A stretch of 64,000 nt of DNA, from contig CM032660.1 in assembly GCA_019095985.1 (NCBI GenBank), forward strand, positions 9,763,833 to 9,827,832, written 5' to 3'. Numbering within the stretch: the first letter of the stretch is position 1; each line of letters opens with the position of its first letter. Under the pieces are notes generated by a model. The model was not told the origin of the DNA and did not search any database. It saw nothing but the letters and a program-made list of their open reading frames with translations. This document shows positions 1 through 11,432 of this stretch, piece by piece. The position numbers and the translations under genes are program-made. Source of the stretch: Streblospio benedicti. Its lineage: Eukaryota; Annelida; Polychaeta; Spionida; Spionidae.

Positions 1-102
1 ACGAAAGAATGAAAAAAATGTAAGACAAAAGCAGTTGAATTTAGGCATTTTTCGACGAGTAAGCAGGTATTATCTTAAAAGTGAGTTGACTAATAAGATT
101 TT

Positions 103-1421
103 AACTTGTAGGTGGTCCTCGTATCCTGTTTAAGAAGCATTAAGAAGGAAAGATTGGCAAAGAAGCTATAATTCTTACTGTAAGATTTGCCGTCGACCGC
201 CCCCAGAAGCACAAAGACGAGAAGGCTCAGTGTTATCCCGTTCATGTTGCTAAATACTCGACACTTCAAGTTCACTTATAATAGTTTACAGATCACTACT
301 GCTTAAATGTTACTTTTTCATAGTGTTCGAAGCAATTGCTTCTTTTTCACAGTTTATGTCAATCAGTTCTGTCTGGAAGAGCAAAATACATGTAGTTTAC
401 GTTACACACTGTCACAATTATCCAACTTCCACAACATGGCAGCTTACATAAATTCTGGGTCAAATCATCAAAGGGTGCCTTGTATCCAAAAGACAACTTT
501 AAAAAAAAAGATAAACTATACTGGGTATTTAATTACACATAGAATATGCCCTAGGCAATAGAGTAAGGAATTCGAGCGACCCTAAAAACAAATAAAAAGC
601 ATTAACAATTTCAGTCCTTTAATAGCTCATAACTATACAGATGTGATAAGAACTTCATGAACTCTGATTGCAACTGTATTCCGTGTGTTAAAAATTTCCC
701 ACCTATAGTGTTTTATCAGTTATCAGTTTACACCATGCATCCATACAATCACTGGGAGGTGTCCATGAAGGGTTTTTGAGTGGAGTTGAGTCTTAGGGCT
801 CAGTGGTTGGTGTTAGCTCAACTCTGGCAGTGGACGTCTTATATGAGTGGGATGAGTCTAGTGGCTGTCTTATGCTGTCTTATCTTTTTTGTCCATCATC
901 CTCATTACACCACTGGGCGTGACGACTGTGCAAGACTTTGGCGAGTCGCTTTTCGCAGTTGGAAAGGTGGAACTTCCGAGTATTTATCATTTTCGTGATA
1001 GAAGTTTTTTGTGTTGGTAACTTGCTTTTCAACAGCCATATAACTTAATTATTGTTACAAAAGTATATATTTTTAGGCAGCTATAGAATGTGTACATGGT
1101 GCGGGAGGTAGTACTTGTCAATGCATCTTTAAAAATCAGTATTTCTTTAACTGTAGGTTTGACGTGATTGAACTTAAAAAATATCTGTGTTATTTTATTG
1201 GCTGGGGTTTTGAAAAACGTTCCCTGCAAAATGAGCTCTTTGATGGTGGTTCATTCTCAACAAGTGTAAATCAAATAATAAGCCTGAGTATATTAGGATA
1301 GCGTACGACTTACATTTATCAGTCACAATAAAATTGAACGTATGATGGAATTATATAAAAAATGCCATGAAAATGTAACACTAAATTAATTGTACCTTAT
1401 TATACATTTACAATGTACAGT
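103..1421. repeat. Direct duplication A, copy 1 (partner at 42221-43537)
   Basis: This segment reappears in the same orientation at 42221-43537 with few substitutions and small indels; similarity starts sharply at the shared AACTTGTAGG and fades near 1421. It holds a signal-peptide exon on the minus strand plus its putative upstream region. The low divergence fits a recent duplication or an uncollapsed second haplotype; the disturbed sequence beside the partner favours caution. Confidence 0.9.
179..245 (-). CDS. First coding exon of a secreted or membrane protein (signal peptide only)
   Basis: Reading the minus strand from the ATG at 245-243 gives MNGITLSLLVFVLLGAVDG followed by K-S-Y, a textbook signal peptide: short polar start, leucine/valine core, small residues before the likely cleavage site. 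The frame then meets a strong splice donor (ACA|GTAAGA) at 178, leaving one base of a split codon (phase 1). Later exons would lie to the left, outside the window. The same exon occurs at 42295-42361 with the same start and donor and a silent CTG to TTG difference, which supports real coding constraint. The mature protein cannot be identified. Upstream sequence is taken to be 5' UTR and promoter, but no TATA box was assigned. Confidence 0.6.
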
Positions 1422-2225
1422 TTTTATTGAGCTCGAAAAAGAACTAGAAATAAATACATACATTAATAACAATACATTTGCATACATATAAGTTCAAATC
1501 ATTCTAGATTAATTACCAGTTGTTTTCTTTCTACATGCAATTCATAGTATTGATAAATTAAAATAAATTAAAATAAGTTAAAATAAGTATAGTTTCAAAA
1601 TATTCTTTTTCCTAGCCATGATATTAATTCACTGATATTTCAATACAAATTGTTTTTTTCTTTATAATCATAGTATTTATTTCTAATACCACTTTAACTT
1701 TGACATTTTTCATATTCATAGCCTAAATTGATATCTTCTGAATCAAAAATTAAAGTTTTACCGAACCTTCTTCTTATAACGGCATTAAATTCTTTAACAG
1801 TTCTTTAACATGGACGTACTCAAAAAAATAAATGCTCAATTGTTTCCACAGTATAAGAAACAAAATGTACATCGAGCACTATCTACTTGCTTCATTTTAT
1901 GTAATAATACATTTGTATTCAAACATCTATGCAAAATTTAAATTGAATCTCTTTTTAAATCATTTTTTTTCTTGCATGCTACATGTGGTAGAGAAAAGAT
2001 TACATTGCCACTTATCAATCTTATCATTGTGATGCACAGTAAAATACCTGTACATGTTATATGCATTACGTATGTGAATAATGACATGCATGTATTAAAT
2101 TGTGGACGAATAGCTACATTCAGAACCATTGTCTTGTCCACGAATAGCATTTGACGTTGATAGTTTGTCTGGGGAAATTAGTTTCATTTAGTGAGATTTA
2201 ATAGTTTCTAATACTGATGATTATC
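1422..2225. other. AT-rich intergenic stretch
   Basis: No convincing gene. Around 1556-1590 there is a short tandem array of AAATTAAAAT-like units. Open frames here are short, low-complexity and lack splice or codon support. Confidence 0.6.
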
Positions 2226-2580
2226 ATTTCGGCCAAAGGGAACTAGTGACCGAGTAGATAGCGAGTTTGCTTCGTGACTAGAAGGCCGTGGGTTCGATCG
2301 TCTGGTGGTGTGTGCTGAGCAAACTCACCTAGATAGTTGCCACTTCTCCGTGGCACCTACACGTTACTTAGGTACAGGTCATTGGCTTGAAAGAGTGTGG
2401 GAGTGTGTGCATGAGAGTGAATACCATTGTGCGCTGAATGTGCTGTCGTTGCAAGTATGAGAAATGATCAATGATCATTGAGTGTACCAATGACCTGGTG
2501 TAACATTTAAAGTCGTAAGAGCACATTAGAATTACGACCATGAACCACCACATTTACATTTATTTACATTTAACAACACG
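2226..2580 (+). repeat. tRNA-derived SINE, copy 1
   Basis: The head has a box A-like stretch (GACCGAGTAGATAGCG, near 2249) and a box B-like GGGTTCGATCG (near 2290) at tRNA spacing, but it does not fold as a full tRNA. A central part contains CTACACGTTA..TAGGTACAGGTCA, which recurs in a second copy at 27505-27835. The 3' end has an AATGACCTGGTGTAA..GTCGTAAGAGC part and an ACATTTACATTT-like tail. The family name cannot be given. Confidence 0.7.
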
Positions 2581-3989
2581 TACGTGCATGTTTGTGACAT
2601 AGTTTATCAATTGTTAACACATATTTATCCTATCATATGTATTGAACAACGGCTTTTTTGTAGTTAAGTGGGTTCCCGTATCAGATTTCTAACCCATGTG
2701 ATAACCTGTGAATATATGAAAATTGCCAGTGCATTATACGACTGCGCACAGTTGCACATTTGTTGATGCTTTACATTGACAATCACCTTGTTTATACAGT
2801 TTAACAGAAGTAATAGCAAATTTTATATCCCAGATTGCACCATGAGGAAGGAAGTGAAAAAATTGTTTTCATGGAACTTTCTTGCAATACCATATTAAGA
2901 AAACTCGCACATTAAACAGTAAACTACTAGGGTTAGGAATTTGGATTATAAATGCAGCGATTGTGATAGTATTTTTGGGGTGAGTACATGTATTATACTA
3001 TCGTACGTCGGCCTGGCCGGATCAGGTGAACACCAATCATGCACAAACGTTGAGAAATTAAGTTGAAAGAATCTTGATTTAACTATGTTTGCTGAATAGA
3101 TAAATCATTTTTGAATAGTTGCATGTGACTTTCGTGGAGCCTTTTATTTATTCTATCACAGTTTCTTCTCGGACGCTGCAGAGCTGGTTTTACTAAGATT
3201 ACAATACAATATATAACCATTTAGTACCAATATCAAAAAATACATATCATAAGCAATATACAAAATCAAAAAAAAAACTTACATAAATCTGTACTGGTTT
3301 AAGTTTCTTTTGATCCAAAACAAAAAGTGGAGAAAAAGGTGAAGAAAGGTAAGACAAAAATATACTATGGCAATATAAGAAATACATTACAGAACTTACA
3401 TTAGAAAGTAAAATTTTATAATGTGAGATAACATTCCCGCCTCAATTGAATCCTTGATTCAAACACCTTTACATAATATTTAAAAATTAAGGGCGCGGTC
3501 ATTTAGAAAGACAGATTTTTGAAAGATCCGAGATAAATATATTACAAAATGAAATTCCGACCGCCCCCCACCCCCCCATCCTAATTGAGAAATGAAAAGT
3601 ATGAACCCCCCAATTCCGTTCAAGCGAAAGTCATTGAAATTCAATTTTCAAAGTTGAAAAGTATTGAATTGTGTTAAGTCATTGAAAAAAATGAAATTTG
3701 GTAAAAAGTCATGAAATTTGATAAACTGGTAATTCAAATGTTGTTTGACTATAAAATTATGTTATATTTGGCACCTTGATATCTTCCAAAGTCTAATTTT
3801 TGCGCACTTTACACACAAACATTTTCACCCAGAGATGATAAGGCTGTTGTGAACGGGACGAGCTTGTTTTTGAAAAATAAACACTTGTGGGTTGTTGTTA
3901 GTGTCAACTCAGCTGATATGTATATTTACACTGGCTGAAGTTGACGTTTATTTTGAAAACAGGTGGGGAAACAAAGACGACACATTGTG
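2581..3989. other. Intergenic, no gene seen
   Basis: AT-rich sequence with poly-A runs and a short C-rich patch near 3563-3578. A GGTCATTTA motif near 3486 and a similar CCAATNNG/GACCG-containing patch near 12140-12310 hint at a shared old repeat, but no boundaries are visible. Confidence 0.5.
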
Positions 3990-4612
3990 CTAAATGAAGT
4001 CTGCCTTAAAAACCTCCCTTAAAACCTGACTTGGGCAAAAAGGGGGAGGAAAAGCATGACATAACAGATAACAAAAGTAAAACTTTGTGATACAATGCAC
4101 ATGATAATATGTATACAAATTGCTAAACAAAACATATGTCGAAACAAAAACGACAACAATAATCAATCTACCAAATGATGTTACAATGACAATAGTACCC
4201 AAGCGCTTTACAAACAAATTATCATATACGAAATACACACAAATGGTTGAATTGAACTAATGCAAATCTTGTAGACTACTAGTACCCATATCATAAGTGA
4301 TGTCACAAATTACATGTATGTTGAAAGAAAAACCTTACGCTAAATGAAAAAATGAGGAAAAGCATGACATACCAGATGACAGTTATAATAACTCTGGAAT
4401 ACTATGCATATGCAAATATGTATACAAATGCTAAACAAAACAGGTGGTAAAATACATAATTAAACATTAATGCAACAATCGAACTACTAAATGATGTTAT
4501 AATGAGAGTAGCACCCAAATGATTTACAAGCAAATAATAAAATACGAAATACATACAAATGGTTAAAATGAACTACGTGCAAACCTTGTATACTATTAGT
4601 ACACCAACTCAT
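3990..4612. repeat. Two-unit diverged tandem repeat (~320 bp unit)
   Basis: 3990-4290 and about 4335-4612 align along their length: both contain GAGGAAAAGCATGACATA, ATATGTATACAAAT, GCTAAACAAAACA, AAATGATGTTA and ATACAAATGGTT in the same order. Divergence is marked, so the duplication is old. No coding function is seen. Confidence 0.75.
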
Positions 4613-5099
4613 GTCGCCCCACACTGAGAAAACAACTACAAACTTTACATATTTGAACAATGTAGGTTAAAACAAAGATAAATGTATACACATAAAGGCG
4701 ACCAAAACTGCTGCATAACCTAAAAAGGGTGGTGGAGGGGTTGAGGTAAAAAAATTGCAATAATACGCTATAAGATATATGTTGATCCTTCGGTTACAAG
4801 TTCCTAAATGTGACTTCAGTATTAACTTGACCCTAACGTCAACTTAGAGTTCACTGAGGTCAACTGCTCTGAGTTGACTTAAGTACTATACCTGGGTTTT
4901 AGGGTCCTAAGGTCAACTTTGAGACAACTGAGGTAAACTGCTATAAAGACAGTTGATCCCATTACATAAAACGAAAAAAGTAATTTTTAATGTGATAAAA
5001 ATTATTATTTCTGTAAATGTGTGCAAAAAAAGAAGAATAGAACTCAATTATTTATAGTCTACTTTAGCAAACCCGAAGTTGAGACTACCAAAAGGTTTT
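4613..5099. other. Intergenic with short GTCAACTT-type repeats
   Basis: No gene. Between about 4810 and 4945 the words GTCAACT and ACTGAGGTCAACTGCT recur in a degenerate tandem pattern. The left arm of IR element A starts just to the right. Confidence 0.5.
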
Positions 5100-5669
5100 T
5101 GGGTGATTTGGCATCTGTAGGCCCCATAGAGCTCAAAACCACCGGATGCTAAAAATTTACCTTGGGCAACAATTTCTATGGCCATTTTTCAAAATGGCCG
5201 CCATGAAAATGATGAATATGGCTAAAATTAGTTGTTTAACATATAGAAACAAAATATTGGTGTCAAAATGATGAGGATTTTGTAAGCTGAAAGGTTTTCT
5301 GACAAGAAAATAATTTTAATGTGGGCAGTCATCTTGTTTTTTTTCAAAATGGCTTCCAACATGGCAGCCATTCAAGCAAGTTGCAAGAAAACGGCAGTAT
5401 TTTTGAAGAAAAATAAATGCACCATTAAGAATTACATTACATTCTAACAACTTTATAACAAAAGCTTCACATAAGGATATTGTACAACATTGTATGTGTG
5501 GTTATAAGGAAAATAAACTCTACAGGTAACTGTAGTTGTTGGTTAAGAAGTACAGAAGGTAACATGTATGAAACAATTCCAAGCTTGCAAACCAGACTGT
5601 CACCTTATTATTTCTGCTTTAAGAACCACTACCACTGCTATCCTATTTTATATTATACAGACCTAAATT

Positions 5670-7640
5670 AATCCTCAACTTTAGGGTGTGGCCTGTCTGC
5701 GTAATCATGCACGCAACCTTCCCCATCATGCTTTACGATCGGAAAGGTTAGAATCACTCATCCCGAGGTGCTCGAGAGGGTTAAATTTTATTTGTTACGG
5801 AAATTTGGTACTGAAATTATCATTCCATGAAACAAAACAAATTAGACATCATTCAATCCTCATCTGTTTCTATGTTACACCTTTGCTTGACTCTTTGTTG
5901 TCCGGACTACCAAGCCTCCCGTCTTGTGTTGAATCTTGGCCCAAACTGCGAATCTGCCTGCTTGGAACTTCCACGACTCCAACTCTGCTTTGGTCGCATC
6001 TGGGCACTGGTCGCCGTAGTGATCCATCTGACCACATTTTAGCATCCATCGTCCACTCCCGGCTGCTCCGGCCACTCTGACCCTGACTGGCTCCATCCGA
6101 TCTCCCCTGGCTCCTCCCCGGGTGCCTCGTTTCTGACAGCTGCCTCCCTGAGAGTTTGATGTGCCCTTCCCCTGATGTTTTCTCCTCAGCCACGTTCGCC
6201 TGTCCTGTCGACTGCGCCGTGTTCTGTTGATCCATCACCTCCTTCAGCTGCACTTCACTCGCGGTGGGAGGGTTCTTGGGTTCTCAGCGTTCTCCTCTCT
6301 TATTCCTGTATGTCTGGTATTTCCCATGTGAAAGTACGAGTTCAGCGCTCACACGAGGGTGGCTCAGTCATTTCTCTCTTCCACTGTCCAAATTGAGTAG
6401 CGCACTCTGCCCTTTTCCGGTCAGTCGATCTATCAGTCAACCTGCCCATTCTAATTCATTGATGTTGTACATCTGCAGGATCTCCACCAAATGCTGCATG
6501 AAATCCAACCAATTCGGAGTTGAATCAGGCATGTTGAACTTCTGGAGATTCTTGATTCTATCTTTGAAGCGCACCAAAACTGGAATCGCTGGCACCTCAC
6601 CGATGTCAAAGTTGTCGCTGTCAGAATCGTAGCGTCGTTGGCTCTTACGCCTCGGCTTACGACTCGCATGCTTCTTAGAGCTTCGTTCCTGTAAGCTCTC
6701 GTCATTGCTGCTCCGCTGCGTCAACAAACGGTGACTAGTAATAACAGCGGACAAACGGGTTGGTCGTTTCGGCCGGGCTCGGTTGGCACTTCTCGCCTTG
6801 CCCCACGTTATTAACCGGGATCGCCGTTCCCCCTGACAGCACAGGGCCATGGCCAGGTGTCCTGACTGATCTGCTTCCATAGGACTGGGACTTGCTTGTT
6901 AGGGAACGAAGGCGACTCGTAGTCCCATCGCTTCTCCTTCTTTGGCTTGGACACCAGGCGCTTCTTCAAACGAACCGTCCAAGCTGTCAAGTTCCGACTC
7001 ACTCCCGACACCAGAGCATTCAGCAAGGTGTGGCGTGAATCGTAACCGGGGATGTTAGTGAGCTGCCAGTTGTCCAGCACTCTGCTCGTCTGCCTCCACA
7101 ACTCAGCTCACTGGCTCGGTTGCGTTTCTATCAGGAGGGACTTCAATATAGAGGTCCACTTGCTCCGCATCTTTATAGCATTGGGAATTCCCCCTTCAGC
7201 CAATTTCTTCTCAATGTCAGCCTGGTTCGTCTTGAGTAGGTCGATCAGGACCCTTTTGGCAGTATCAAAACGTAGATGATACCCTGGCGTTCCCGCTTCT
7301 TCACACCATTCCACTCTGAGCTCGAGTCTCTCCCCGGGTTCCACATTGCATACAGGTCCCAGGAAGAAAACTCGCTCAGTCGATCCACCCATTTCGTCTT
7401 CTTGGCGGTCCCACTGACAGAGCGAAAACCACCTATTCCACAATTTCGCTGCCGCCTGACCTCGCGGAAGGACCTCCTTTCCCCTGAGTCAAGATCGTCT
7501 TCCTGCATACCGTCGTGAACCTGGTTTGTCTTGTCCCGAGACTCTGTTTTCACTGAGGGTTCCAGCCTTCCGGCTCGGATCCCCCACAGCTCCCAACTCT
7601 AACTGCTGCACCCTTGGCTCTTCTTCCCTTAATTCATGAT
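5670..7640 (-). pseudogene. GC-rich coding fossil inside element A, possibly gag-like
   Basis: Composition jumps from AT-rich to GC-rich here and back again at the edges. Minus-strand reading gives protein-like stretches in more than one frame: a basic/serine-rich part around 6440-6880, a leucine/lysine-rich helical part around 7110-7440, and near 5990-6060 a zinc-knuckle-like pattern C-x4-H-x4-C. This is compatible with a retroelement gag-like protein but also with a captured host gene; no reverse transcriptase or integrase is seen. It is broken, with several breaks, and looks old. Confidence in a coding origin is fair; confidence in the family is low. Confidence 0.4.
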
Positions 7641-7643
7641 TGC

Positions 7644-7898
7644 ACTAACATATTGTTTCTCTATTTTTTTTTCTTTTCTGCTATTTAGGCCAAAATCAAA
7701 ACAAACATATAAATTTTAAGCTTTTTTGATACAAAAGTATCCTTTTCAATATAACAACTCCCTAATAGTATCGAAAAGCTTAAAATATATATGTTTGTTT
7801 TGATTTTGGCCTCAAATAGCAGAAAAAGAAAAAAGAAAAAATAGAGAAATGAAACCATATGCTACATACCAACTACACAGTATTATACTAACATATTG
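7644..7898. mobile_element. Hairpin insertion 1 with 12 bp target duplication
   Basis: The 12-mer ACTAACATATTG occurs at 7644-7655 and again at 7887-7898. Between them are two ~77-82 bp arms (7656-7732 and 7768-7849) that are near-perfect inverses, a 35 nt loop, and a 37 bp unpaired tail (7850-7886). The same plan (palindrome, short tail, 11-12 bp duplication) is found at 22314-22541 and 63482-63676. It has no coding capacity. Confidence 0.8.
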
Positions 7899-9389
7899 AT
7901 TTATTGATTATTTTATTGACTTATTCTTAGCCCATATTTATATCAAAGTTTAAAATCAATAGACAACAACATAGTCTGGAAACAAAAGACAAATACAATG
8001 AATTTTCTCTCCTGTGGCACGTTTTGGTGGCAAGTTTTCATAATGGCGGCCATTTTGAAAAAAAAAATAAGATGGCCACCTGATTTATTTATACTTTGTT
8101 ATGTAAAAACCTTACAGCTTACCAATTACTCCTCAATTTGACACCAATATTATGTTTTTGTGGGTTCTATAGTCATTCTTAGCCGTATTCATCATTTTTC
8201 ATGGCGGCCATTTTGAAAAAATGGCCATAAAAATTGTTGCCCAAGGTAATGTTTTTAGCATCCGGTGGATATGAGTGAGCATACATAAGAGGTCCCCTAA
8301 ATCACCTTTGATATTTTATAACTAGGGGTCCTACTGTGTCAAAAAAAATTGGGTGGATCGCTGTCACCCTGGCAATAAGTGAGAAATTCAAGATGGCCGC
8401 CGCGATGGTCGCTGGCTCAATAAAAAGTGTTATATCTTCCTTAATATTGAAGATAGAAACATGATTCTGGTGTCTAAGGGTATGTTTGTGATGGTGAGGA
8501 ATCCATTGATATAGGAAAAAACTGAGTCAATCCGGAAATAAGTGAGTAAAACAAGATGGCTGTCAAAATGGCTGCTCATTCAAACATAATTTATTAACGT
8601 CTCTTGATTCTGGTGTTTTCATTAAAACCAGCTACCTACAATGATAGTCAAATTATAATAAATACATGTATGTTGCAATTATGACATACATAATGATCAT
8701 AACTGGTATTAAAATAATAAAATGGCAATGATATCGATGACTGTTATCAAACTTTGACTATGCAAGATACCGTTAAGATACTCCATCATCTTACATTGGT
8801 ATGCTCTAAACATTCCATACTTATCCCGTCCGTCATCACCCTTAAAGAGTTAAAGTTCAAAGACCACTTTTTATAGTATAACTGCAAGTTTTAAGACAGG
8901 ACTTTTGCAATCATTCAAGAGAGTGCACCTACAGTATACACAACATGGGTGACTGGCATTACGACATGGACACTTCTTGGTAGCACATTTGCCACAATTA
9001 CAGAATATTAAGTCATCCAGACCAGAAAAAGTTCATTGGTTGTATCTTGCTTTCATCATACCCTCATCATCCTTATAAAATCCAAACTTCATTCAATCTA
9101 TAATGGAATTTGTTAAGCATTTAATTTGGACATGCGTTGCATAAAATGCTGTTGCATAAAATGTTCATAATATACAAGCTTTTGTTGAATTTGAGATTGG
9201 TGGCAAATCTGTAAATGTCTTCTTGGTTTGGTAGTACATGCAATATCGTAACTGATCCAGTGTCTGTATAGTATACGAGGCTTAAAAAGTTGGAGAAGGA
9301 AGTGTTCTATCTTACTGATATCAATATCATCAACATTGACTCCAAATATCATAAGATAAAAAATGATTTCTTAGCATCTAGATTCATCA

Positions 9390-9890
9390 TATGAAGAAGG
9401 AACAAACCTACTCAGATGCTTCTCTCGTCCATAACAAGCGACGGTTCGGTGGACCTTCTACCTGCTTCAGGCTCTGAGGGAAAAGTGCGGCGAATATTGC
9501 TGTTAGGTACTCTGCTTCCGCGTTGACTCACGTGATGGGTGGAATTCCCAGTCACATTTGGAAGTTTTGTCAGAACTGGTGGGACTGCCGTGGCTTGGTT
9601 CAGATTGAGGACAGATCTATGTGTGACGATCTTCAGGGCTTCAAGAGTTTTCTTCGGCTGCAATTCTCTTCGAGACCAATAATTCTCATCTCTTGCTTGG
9701 GAATCTGAACCCAGTTCTGACAACACGTATACATGTGACTGGGAATTTTACTCATCAGTTGACTCAAGAACCATATTTTCTCACTTTGCCATCGAAGCCT
9801 GCAGCAGATGGAAGGCCCACCGAAACGTCGCTTGTTTTTGACGGGAGAAGCATACGAGTAGGTTTGTTCCTTCTTCATATTGAGTACAAA
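9390..9890. mobile_element. Two Penelope-like element 3' ends in inverted orientation
   Basis: 9390-9620 and 9680-9890 are inverse copies of one sequence. On the minus strand, 9726-9412 reads a protein tail with NYWSRRELQ, a leucine-rich EALKIV helix and SVLNLNQATAVPP, which matches the order seen at the C-end of Penelope-like ORFs after the GIY-YIG nuclease (W-x2-RR, EA-x2-I, LN..P). The frame runs into a terminal part with ACCGAAACGTCG, a word typical of Penelope terminal repeats with hammerhead relics. Known biology: Penelope copies often lie head to head. Both pieces are short and decayed. Confidence 0.5.
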
Positions 9891-10014
9891 ATCTGACAGA
9901 TATTTTTCAAAATCAGATACTTTAAAGCTACAGTTTTAGTTCCAAATATTTACTAGTATAGTCACTACCATCCTGGTAATGAAGTGCTGGAAGAATCTGA
10001 CACATTGATGCTAT

Positions 10015-10868
10015 CTACTATAGCCTAACAGAGCAGATATTAGTTCAATGGAAAAGTAAGATATCTGACATGATTAATTATACAAACCTTCATGAAAACC
10101 CAATGTATGTTGTAAATGATTGTGACAAGTGATTGCACAGAATCTTGATCCAAGGAATAATGCTTACTGAAATAAGTGTACAAATGATTGCAATAGTAGA
10201 ACAATGGATGGAATTGTATGGTGCTTTTACAAATGCTCTAAAACTGAACAATTACGTATATCTGCCAGACATGTCGCATGATAACCATCACATCTGTATC
10301 ATTAGACAAAAATAGTAATCTCTGTGCCCCCTCACTTGCTGCATGGAGTGCATGAGGTACCAAACGCACATCAGCTTCTGAATTTTTTTCAGAGTTGGGA
10401 TGCTCGTGATAGTAGATGATCCATGATTAATCTGTTCATAAAGCTGAATATTAGTTAGTCCGGTGATGCCTGTCCCACTTATGACTACCTCAGTACATGA
10501 CAAATTTAGTTTCAACAAATTTGAAAATGATCAATCGAAGCAGATTTATCATATCTCTCCACTTGAGTGACGATTCTACGTAACCAGATTGATTTGAACG
10601 TTTTGAGTTGATGTCTATGAATGGTAGTACTTAATCGTTTAGAGATAAACCTAGTATTTCTAAAAGCAACATACAATTCTTCATCCCTTGTTTTTCTATT
10701 GCAAATGTTTGTACACTTATTTCAGTAGGCATTATTGCATGGGTCAAGATATTGTGCAATCGCTTCACAATCCGGTACATCATACATGGGGTTTTCATGA
10801 AGGTTCGTGTAGGTAATCATGTCAGTTATCTTACTTTCCTTTCAACTAATATCTGCTCTGTTAGGTTC
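10015..10868. repeat. Inverted pair inside element B
   Basis: About 10015-10198 and 10695-10868 are inverse copies (shared words CAGAGCAGATATTAGTT, TTCATGAA(A)ACCC, TGAAATAAGTGTACAAA). Its centre differs from that of element B and of the Penelope pair, so it is a separate event. Spacer 10199-10694 has no recognised gene. Confidence 0.7.
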
Positions 10869-11432
10869 GTGATATAGCCAATTCATTATTCTCAGATGAG
10901 AGTAAGCTTAACTTCCTGTGTATCTTTGTGGTATCTTGCGCAGTCAAACTTTGATAACAGTCATCGATATCATTGTCATTTTGTCATTTTAGTACCTGTT
11001 ATGATCATAATATACAAATGTATGTCATAATATTGTAACACATATGTATTTTTTATACTTTGACTATCATTGTAAGTTGCTGGTTTTATTGAAAACACCA
11101 GAATCATTGTTTTATCTTGATTACGAAGGCCGTTAATAAATCATGTTTAAATGAGCGGCCATTTTGACAGCCATCTTGTTTTACTCATTTATTTCTGGGT
11201 TGATTCACTTTTTTCCAATATCAATGGATTCCTCACCATCACAAACATACCCTTAGACACCAGAATCATGTTTCTATCTTCAATATTAAGGAAGATATAA
11301 CACTTTTTATGAGCCAGCGACCATCGCGGCAGCCATCTTGAATTTCTCACTTATTGCCGGGGTGACAGCGATCCACCCAAATTTTTTGACACTGTAGGAC
11401 CCCTAGTTATAAAATATCAAAGGTGATTTAGG

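Larger units (their letters stand above)
5100..8308. mobile_element. Inverted-repeat DNA element A with GC-rich cargo
   Basis: Left arm about 5100-5375 is the inverse of right arm about 8031-8308: both ends contain the GCATCCGGTGG word, CCTTGGGCAACAATTT, the GGCGGCCATTTTGAAAA block and ATATTGGTGTCAAA. Between them lies GC-rich, decayed coding sequence and a later hairpin insertion (7644-7898). The outer end GGTGATTT(G/A)GG is shared with element B, whose left arm starts inside A's right edge, so A and B may be one compound structure. No transposase is visible; it is probably a non-autonomous TIR element. Confidence 0.65.
8296..11432. mobile_element. Inverted-repeat DNA element B (long arms ~0.5 kb)
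   Basis: 8296-8790 and 10930-11432 are inverse copies, starting CCTAAATCACC and ending GGTGATTTAGG. Shared internal words include GTGGATCGCTGTCACC, AGATGGC(C/T)GCCGCGATGGTCGCTGG, GATAGAAACATGATTCTGGTGTC and GATATCGATGACTGTTATCAAA. The interior holds Penelope-like ends (9390-9890) and a second inverted pair (10015-10198 / 10695-10868). No transposase frame is visible. It is likely non-autonomous, with nested insertions. Confidence 0.75.

Noticed and set aside
780-998. Open frame with membrane-like composition, also present in the second copy of duplication A
   Set aside because: The two copies differ by indels not divisible by three, so the frames diverge at their ends; no splice signals. Not under coding constraint.
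2240-2312. Functional tRNA gene
   Set aside because: Boxes A and B are present but the cloverleaf does not close and SINE core and tail follow.
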